From positions 310,001 through 374,000 of the forward strand of contig NZ_JANJYH010000001.1 in assembly GCF_024609245.1 (NCBI RefSeq): a DNA stretch of 64,000 bases, in the 5' to 3' direction. The position numbers and the translations under genes were made by a program. Under the pieces are notes generated by a model. The model ran no database searches and was not told the origin of the DNA. It saw only the letters and a list, made by a program, of their open reading frames with translations. Positions 59,121-64,000 of this stretch are shown in pieces (position 1 is the stretch's first letter; each line of letters starts with the position of its first letter). This DNA comes from Haloarchaeobius sp. FL176. GTDB taxonomy: Archaea; Halobacteriota; Halobacteria; Halobacteriales; Natrialbaceae.

Positions 59121-59720
59121 TCAGTCGTCGAGGTACGTGTCGCGCATCGTCCGTGCGAGCAGTCCCTCCCGGTCGAACGCAACTGCGACGGCGACGAACG
59201 GGTCGCCGACGGGGTCGAGCACGAACACAGAGCGCGCCACACCGTCGTCGTCCCGCGAACGGTTCACCCGTAGCACCAGCGGCTCGATGGGCCGGGTACC
59301 ACGCTCGAACCCGGCGAACAGCTCGCCGCTGCTGTCCCCGAACACGTAACAGACGCCCGTTTCCTCGCCGTCGGTGTCGCGCAGCACCGTCGAGTTCATC
59401 CCGGATCCACTGGTCACAGCCTCCGCCCAGGCGTCCTGCGCTGCCTCGAAGAGATTCGTCGTCTCCGGCACGAAACGATATCGCGTCGCGCGCTCGACGG
59501 CCAGCTCCGAGACCGTCGGCGGCGACGCCTCCCAGTCCAGCGTCGCCGACACCAGTGCGCCCGGCACCACGTCCCCGAGGGCGTCCGAGTCGGCGACAAA
59601 GGTCGGCTCGTACTCGTGGGCGTCCGGGTCCTCGTCGGGCTCCGGTAGCGAGACGAACACCCACTCCTCGTCGCTCCGGGGGCTCGCCAGCGCACGGAAC
59701 CGCCCGCTCGTGGTTCGCAT
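59121..59720 (-). CDS. DUF6663 family protein
   Basis: 199 residues from MRTTSGRFRALASPRSDEEW. Conserved features in this haloarchaeal family: FVSLPEPDEDPD near 35, a TRYRFVPETTNLFEAAQDAW segment at about 100-120 and DTDGEETGVCYVFGDS near 142. Soluble, acidic. Function unknown. It is divergent from the uridine kinase gene, 85 bp apart. Confidence 0.72.
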   Translation of the reverse strand: MRTTSGRFRALASPRSDEEWVFVSLPEPDEDPDAHEYEPTFVADSDALGDVVPGALVSATLDWEASPPTVSELAVERATRYRFVPETTNLFEAAQDAWAEAVTSGSGMNSTVLRDTDGEETGVCYVFGDSSGELFAGFERGTRPIEPLVLRVNRSRDDDGVARSVFVLDPVGDPFVAVAVAFDREGLLARTMRDTYLDD

Positions 59721-59805
59721 GGTCGTGCCGAGGGACCGACGCCAGTTAACGCACCCGGAACGGGAATCCGTAGATTCAAACCGCTTCCACCGCCTTGTAC
59801 CCACG

Positions 59806-60525
59806 ATGACTATCCCGACGTTCGTAATCGGTATCGCGGGCGGAACGGGGGCGGGGAAGACGACCGTCGCCCGCGAGGTCGCAGACACAGTTGGCGAGGC
59901 CGTGACACGCATCCCCCTCGACAACTACTACGAGGACCTCTCGCACATGCCACTCGAAGAGCGCGAGGAGGTCAACTACGACCACCCCGACGCGTTCGAG
60001 TGGGAGCTGCTCGTCGACCAGCTCGACTCGCTGCTGATGGGCCAGCCCATCGAGATGCCCCAGTACGACTTCGAGATACACAACCGAACCGACGAGACCG
60101 TCACTGTCTCCCCCTCGGACGTCATCGTCGTCGAAGGAATCTTCGCCCTCTACGACGACGACATCCTCGATATGTGTGACCTCCGCGTGTTCGTCGAGAC
60201 CGACGCCGACGTCCGCATCCTCCGCCGCATCCGCCGCGACGTGCTCGAACGGGGGCGCGAACTCGCCGGCGTCATCGACCAGTACCTCTCCACCGTCAAG
60301 CCGATGCACGAGCAGTTCGTCGACCCCACGAAGAAGAACGCCGACGTCATCATCCCCGAGGGCGCCAACCGGATGGCCGTCGACCTCCTCGCCGAGAAGG
60401 TCGAAGCCGAGACCGAGGGTGGGCCCGACGGGGAGACCGCCCGCGCGTGGGAAGCCGTCGAGGAATCCGACCGGACCACCGTCGAGCCCTCCGACCCCGA
60501 GGCGGACTCCCCCTCCCCGAACTGA
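59806..60525 (+). CDS. udk: Uridine kinase
   Basis: 239 residues. P-loop VIGIAGGTGAGKTTVAREVA near the N-terminus, DNYYEDLSHMPLEEREEVNY for substrate binding, NYDHPDAFEWELL, and the lid/Arg region LRRIRRDVLERGRELAGVID. Phosphorylates uridine and cytidine (pyrimidine salvage). The final 35 residues are an acidic Ser/Pro/Glu tail not present in bacterial enzymes. A weak TATA region lies before the ATG at 59806. Confidence 0.93.
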   Translation: MTIPTFVIGIAGGTGAGKTTVAREVADTVGEAVTRIPLDNYYEDLSHMPLEEREEVNYDHPDAFEWELLVDQLDSLLMGQPIEMPQYDFEIHNRTDETVTVSPSDVIVVEGIFALYDDDILDMCDLRVFVETDADVRILRRIRRDVLERGRELAGVIDQYLSTVKPMHEQFVDPTKKNADVIIPEGANRMAVDLLAEKVEAETEGGPDGETARAWEAVEESDRTTVEPSDPEADSPSPN

Positions 60526-60573
60526 CCGGGACAACAGGCAATTTTTATCACTCTCCGTTCGAGATGCGTCCAC

Positions 60574-60855
60574 ATGAGCGCCAAAAACGGCTCCGACGGC
60601 GACCTCCAAAGCCCGGCCCGCGTCGAGGGGGGGTTCCTCAAGCAGAACGCCTGGCTCAAGCCCTTCGCATTCATCCAGTTGTTCCTCATCCTCTCGCTCC
60701 TCGTCCTCGACCTCGCGAACGACCTCATCGTCCAGATCCAGGGCCGCTTCAGTAACGTCCTGTTCGGCATCATCCTGGCAGTCGTCGCGCTGACCCTCCT
60801 CACCGGTGTGATCGTCCTCGTCGTGAACGCGTACCGGTACGTCACGAACACGTAA
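60574..60855 (+). CDS. Two-span membrane protein
   Basis: 93 residues. Cytosolic N-terminus of about 25, then helices AFIQLFLILSLLVLDLAN and NVLFGIILAVVALTLLTGVIV, with a short C-terminal tail. No motif recognised. AATTTTTATCAC about 35 nt upstream is a clear TATA-like element. Follows udk by 48 bp. Confidence 0.65.
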   Translation: MSAKNGSDGDLQSPARVEGGFLKQNAWLKPFAFIQLFLILSLLVLDLANDLIVQIQGRFSNVLFGIILAVVALTLLTGVIVLVVNAYRYVTNT

Positions 60856-60904
60856 CCGCCACTCTGTCGGCTGTTTCGCGGATTCAGTAGTCGGAGCAGG
60901 GTCG

Positions 60905-61084
60905 ATGTGCTACGAAATCGACGGGGATATTCTTAGATTCGAAGCCGGTCCGGTCACGTTTCGGAACGGCAACACGGCGACCCGTCCGTGTCACTACGAG
61001 AACGCTTTCTTCGGGTGTGTTGCTCGTCGTTGGCTTTCTCTTCGTCGCTATCCGGAGACTGAACATTCCAAAGAACACTACTGA
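60905..61084 (+). CDS. Possible 59-residue protein before the degenerate kinase
   Basis: An open frame starting MCYEIDGDILRFEAGPVTF, ending 20 bp before the histidine kinase ATG. It is basic near the C-terminus (RRWLSLRRYPETEHSKEHY) and has three Cys. It sits in the AT-richer zone where frames are less constrained. A minus-strand frame of similar length (60884-61078) covers the same DNA, so this may be chance. Confidence 0.25.
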   Translation: MCYEIDGDILRFEAGPVTFRNGNTATRPCHYENAFFGCVARRWLSLRRYPETEHSKEHY

Positions 61085-61104
61085 TTACAGCCAGAGAAAA
61101 GCGT

Positions 61105-63231
61105 ATGGAGGAGAGGGTCCGCACACTGTTTGTCTACGATGCAGACTCTATGGTCGCTCTCGACAGCGACGAATTATCCAGTGCTGCGGACGCGCTGGTG
61201 GTTCAGACTGCCCATAGCGTCAGCGAGGCACTCGACCGTCTGACAACCGATGCCTTCGACTGTGTTCTGTCGACCTATCAGTTGCCAGACGAAGACGGGG
61301 TAGCTTTCCTCAGTCACATCAGAGATTTCGATACCGACCTGCCGTTCGTACTGTATACACACAGCGGAAGTGAGCAGATTGCAAGCGACGCAATCTCGAC
61401 GGGTGTCTCAGAATATATCAGAAACGATCCCGACACGGACCAGACAGAGACAGTTGCCAGTCGACTCCTCGCAGTGGCAAGTGAGACACCCGGCGATTCG
61501 GAGGCGAAAGTCCGCGAACTCACGGAGGCGACAGACGACGTTCTCTGGCTCATTTCCGCGGATTGGGATGAAGTACTGTTCGTCAACTCGGCGTACTCCA
61601 GAGTCTGGGGGCAACCGGAAGCAAAACTGCGAGACGACCCACGGGCGTTTCTGGAGGCTGTTCACCCCGAAGACCGCCCACGTGCCGAGAAGGCAGTCAA
61701 CCGTCTCAGAGCCGGAGAGTCAGTCGAAATCGAACTTCGGGTCGATTCGACCGAAGAATCTCAACGGCGAGTCTCGATTCAGGCCGAGCCGATTTTCGAC
61801 GCGGATGGAAATGTAAGGAGAATTGCAGGGGCGTCTCGCGAGGTGACCGAACAGCGTCTCCGACAGCGCCGTCTGGGCGAACAACAGCAAATGGTCCAGA
61901 GCATCTTCGATGCAATCCCGGACGTGCTGTACACGTTCGATACCCACAGCACCCTGCTCCGGTGGAACGACCAACTCGAGGCAGAAACGGGCTACGACGC
62001 AGACGAGATAGAGGAGATGATCGTGACCGATTTCGTCCCGGCAGACGAAGTCGAAAAGATCGCAACCAGTTTCCAGTCGATTATTGAGGATCGTCGGTCG
62101 GTGACAGTCGAATCAGCCTTCGAAACCAGCGACGGTGAACGTGTCCCCTTCGAGTTCACTGGTGCTCCGCTGGAAGATGCTGATGGTAGTCTGCGCGGTG
62201 TGACCGGCGTGGGGCGGAATATCTCCAACAGAAAGGAGCGGGAACGCCGCTTCGAAGCAGTCTTCAACAACACCTACCAGTTCACCGGAATTATGTCGCC
62301 CGACGGAACACTGCTTGAGATAAACCAGACAGCAATCGAATTCGCCGGGCGCAGTCGCGAGACACTCGTCGGACAGAAGATCTGGGACGCATACTGGTTC
62401 CAATCAAACGAGACGGCCAAACGAACAGCAAGAGAGGCCGTCGAGACGGCCCGACGCGAAGAGCTGTTCCGGGAACAGATCTCCGTCCAGGGTGCCGATA
62501 GAGAGGCAGTTATCGACTTCTCTGTCCGGCCAGTCGTCGACGACAGCGGTAACATAGAGCTGTTAATCGCCGAAGGACGGGATATCACTCGCCTCTCAGA
62601 GCGGGAGCAACAACTCGACGTGACGAACAGGTTTCTCCGCCACAACATCCGGAATAAGCTGACCATCATCCAGGGCCACGCGTCGGTTATTGAAGAGGCC
62701 GACGACGACCAGTTACAGTCCTACGGAAACAGGATTCTGATGGCAGCGACTGACCTCGACGGGTCTGCCGAGATGGCACGGAACATCCACGACGTGATAG
62801 AGGCTGACCCGACACCCAAGAGAGTCAATCTCGCCGGACAGATCGAGAAAGCCGTTTCAGACGTGGGAGACGAGTATCCGGAGGCCAACCTGCCAGTTGA
62901 TTCGCCAGAATCGGTCACAGTCGCCAGCCTTCCGTCGCTTCACGAGGCACTTGGCGAACTGCTTCGCGTCGTATTCAGGGATACCACAATCTCCAATCCG
63001 ACGGCGAAAGTTACTGTCACACAGGACGAGTCAATAACTCTCGAGATAACAACTGTCGACGGTGGTCTTTCCAGCATCGAACAGGAAGTGCTGGCGGGCG
63101 AAATAGACCTCAATCAGATACGGCACCCACAAGGGCTGGGAATCTGGTATGTCTACTGGCACGTCTGGTACTCCGGTGGCCGAGTCACAATCGACGGGAA
63201 CGATGTACGGATTCACTTTCCCGAGTCATGA
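61105..63231 (+). CDS. PAS-domain histidine kinase with degenerate receiver and ATPase domains
   Basis: 708 residues. N-terminal receiver-like domain (1-125) in which the phospho-acceptor Asp is replaced (FDCVLSTYQLPDEDG, Thr57) and the conserved Lys is Asn (YIRNDPD). Three PAS domains follow (about 130-255, 262-375, 378-490), each ending in a PAC-like stretch (REVTEQRL, RNISNRKE, RDITRLSE). His513 in LRHNIRNKL is the HisKA His. In the ATPase domain the N box (GELLRVVFRD) lacks its Asn, G1 (TTVDGGLSSIEQ) lacks DxGxG, while G2 (QGLGIWYVYWHVWYSGG) is partly kept. ATP binding is doubtful. Composition is AT-richer than its surroundings, suggesting transfer. Confidence 0.85.
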   Translation: MEERVRTLFVYDADSMVALDSDELSSAADALVVQTAHSVSEALDRLTTDAFDCVLSTYQLPDEDGVAFLSHIRDFDTDLPFVLYTHSGSEQIASDAISTGVSEYIRNDPDTDQTETVASRLLAVASETPGDSEAKVRELTEATDDVLWLISADWDEVLFVNSAYSRVWGQPEAKLRDDPRAFLEAVHPEDRPRAEKAVNRLRAGESVEIELRVDSTEESQRRVSIQAEPIFDADGNVRRIAGASREVTEQRLRQRRLGEQQQMVQSIFDAIPDVLYTFDTHSTLLRWNDQLEAETGYDADEIEEMIVTDFVPADEVEKIATSFQSIIEDRRSVTVESAFETSDGERVPFEFTGAPLEDADGSLRGVTGVGRNISNRKERERRFEAVFNNTYQFTGIMSPDGTLLEINQTAIEFAGRSRETLVGQKIWDAYWFQSNETAKRTAREAVETARREELFREQISVQGADREAVIDFSVRPVVDDSGNIELLIAEGRDITRLSEREQQLDVTNRFLRHNIRNKLTIIQGHASVIEEADDDQLQSYGNRILMAATDLDGSAEMARNIHDVIEADPTPKRVNLAGQIEKAVSDVGDEYPEANLPVDSPESVTVASLPSLHEALGELLRVVFRDTTISNPTAKVTVTQDESITLEITTVDGGLSSIEQEVLAGEIDLNQIRHPQGLGIWYVYWHVWYSGGRVTIDGNDVRIHFPES

Positions 63232-63659
63232 GGAATTTACTCAGATCGCCACTCTTCTCGCACCGTGCTACACGACGTTTCAGGACCAGCTCAGAGAGAT
63301 CGAAACCACTTTCTATCATCCATCTGAGTTATACGCCCCCAGAGAGTCGATGGCCCGACGCGGGTCGATAAAACACAGCAGGTGCGTTCGAGTTTCAAAG
63401 GCCAAGACCCACCGCGATCAAGTCTCTCCCACGGCGGGTAGCCCGAGTGCGGCCGCACTCACTGGGCGGACGCCAAAGGTGTAGTGCGTATACCAGCAGA
63501 AGGCCCCATGTTATCAAAAATTATATGTTCTCCTCACGGACTGGCTGATCTCTACAGCGACTACATCGTTCAAGGCTATCAAGCAGCCTATGGGATACGA
63601 TAGCGGGATCCCTCCCGATGCCCGGATATAACCAACGAGATTATACGCAAAATGGTAGA
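63232..63659. other. Intergenic AT-richer region before tRNA-Thr
   Basis: 428 bp without a supported gene. It has a perfect 16-bp palindrome GAGTGCGGCCGCACTC at 63445-63460 and an AT-rich stretch CAAAAATTATATG at about 63516-63528. The 3' flank of the minus-strand tRNA (63620-63659) contains runs of T on that strand suitable for termination. Confidence 0.5.
63445..63460. repeat. Perfect 16-bp palindrome
   Basis: GAGTGCGGCCGCACTC, about 215 bp after the degenerate kinase stop. As RNA it could form only a weak hairpin with a very small loop; as DNA it could be a protein binding site. No T tract follows. Confidence 0.5.
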
Positions 63660-63734
63660 AGCCGGTGGAGGGATTTGAACCCTCGACCTATTCCTTACGA
63701 AGGAATCGCTCTAGCCAGTCTGAGCTACACCGGC
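63660..63734 (-). tRNA. tRNA-Thr (anticodon CGT)
   Basis: A full cloverleaf on the minus strand: acceptor GCCGGTG/CACCGGC, D arm GCTC...GAGC, anticodon stem ATTCC/GGAAT with loop TTCGTAA (anticodon CGT, decoding ACG), T arm GAGGG-TTCAAAT-CCCTC and discriminator U. CCA is not encoded. No intron. A TATA-like CTTATTGT lies about 32-41 bp upstream. Confidence 0.97.
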
Positions 63735-63765
63735 GCTCCGTGCGCACTCTCCCGTTGTCCGATGA

Positions 63766-63775
63766 GTACAATAAG
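63766..63775 (-). promoter_or_regulatory. TATA-like box of tRNA-Thr
   Basis: CCTTATTGTA on the minus strand, about 30-40 nt before the tRNA 5' end, in the order AACCCTTATTG typical of haloarchaeal stable-RNA promoters. Confidence 0.55.
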
Positions 63776-63796
63776 GGTTGCGAATCGCCCCGGGAG

Positions 63797-64000
63797 TCAC
63801 GCTCTCGTCAGGCGAACGTCCAGGCAGACGTTGTACTCGTGAGGGGCGTACGAGCGGACGGTTCGCCGCTCCTCGACCGTGACATCGTACGCGGGTTCTG
63901 CGGCCGCACGGATCGCGCGCTCGCCCGGGCCGAATCGGTCGTCCTCGTGCTGGATGTCGTAGTAGTGGAGCACGCAGTCGTCGCCGGCGACGGCGACCGC
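63797..64000 (-). CDS. Trm5/Taw2-type tRNA methyltransferase, C-terminal end only
   Basis: The last 67 residues of a protein that runs off the right edge. VLHYYDIQHEDDRFGPGERA and RSYAPHEYNVCLDVRL match the C-terminus of class I SAM-dependent methyltransferases of the Trm5/TYW2 group, which methylate G37 or build wyosine derivatives on tRNA-Phe. Motifs that would distinguish Trm5 from Taw2 are outside the window. Confidence 0.8.
   Translation of the reverse strand, partial: AVAVAGDDCVLHYYDIQHEDDRFGPGERAIRAAAEPAYDVTVEERRTVRSYAPHEYNVCLDVRLTRA

Overview
The window is chromosomal DNA from a halophilic archaeon (class Halobacteria). The evidence is the very high GC content with strong G/C at third codon positions, highly acidic proteins, and a set of archaeal or haloarchaeal marker genes: TFB, a TrmB-family regulator, proteasome alpha subunit, RNase P proteins Rpp30 and Pop5, SBDS, RPA1 with its partners, a GHMP-type shikimate kinase, archaetidylserine decarboxylase, UPF0058, UPF0212, DUF5796 and DUF7128 proteins, Tat lipoproteins and a PGF-CTERM surface protein. 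Many genes have an A/T-rich box about 22-30 nt before the start codon and no Shine-Dalgarno sequence, which fits leaderless haloarchaeal transcripts. I cannot name the genus.

Layout. 1-9.4 kb: the end of a HerA-like ATPase; a nikR plus glutamine-amidotransferase pair; a 1,127-residue HTH/P-loop/TPR (STAND-like) protein; a hairpin-dense non-coding stretch (6.03-6.23 kb); a class II aldolase overlapping a HAD phosphatase; a membrane zincin; and a Gfo6-type sugar dehydrogenase. 9.7-18.1 kb: TFB, a TrmB regulator, folate-type cyclo-ligase, aldo/keto reductase and a PAS/GAF histidine kinase. 18.1-30.1 kb: MsrA, a CNNM/CBS membrane protein, a PadR regulator, two methyltransferase/sensor genes, OGG1-type glycosylase, acylphosphatase, an nnr-moaC-nitronate monooxygenase overlap cluster, HflX, FUN14 and a lipoprotein. 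30.1-35.3 kb: the archaeal RNA-processing/proteasome cluster (COG1325 protein, Rpp30, methyltransferase, Pop5, PsmA, SBDS), interrupted by an AT-rich segment carrying an ICMT-like methyltransferase. 35.4-45 kb: DJ-1/PfpI, GNAT, a TIM-barrel-like protein, pyrB-pyrI, and the rpa1-rpap1-rpe operon. 45-54.8 kb: Lhr helicase, asd, a Tat-exported protein, a Cdc48-type AAA ATPase, a 44-residue zinc finger, and aroK overlapping chorismate mutase. 54.8-64 kb: a pilin-like anchored protein, beta carbonic anhydrase, an iron-transporter lipoprotein plus DUF7282/PGF-CTERM pair, uridine kinase, an AT-rich zone with a degenerate histidine kinase, tRNA-Thr(CGT), and the end of a Trm5-type tRNA methyltransferase.

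Most of the content is housekeeping: DNA repair and replication (OGG1, RPA operon, Lhr, HerA), RNA and protein quality control (RNase P proteins, SBDS, PsmA, Cdc48), pyrimidine and aromatic biosynthesis, metabolite repair (Nnr, nitronate monooxygenase, acylphosphatase, MsrA) and regulation. I see no insertion sequence, CRISPR array, rRNA or canonical defence island. The stretches that ordinary annotation explains least are the HTH-STAND-TPR gene with a palindrome at its promoter, the multi-hairpin region beside it, a pair of mutually exclusive hairpins before the PadR gene, a probable internal promoter for psmA inside the Pop5 gene, and two AT-rich segments (about 33.7-34.5 kb and 60.9-63.7 kb).
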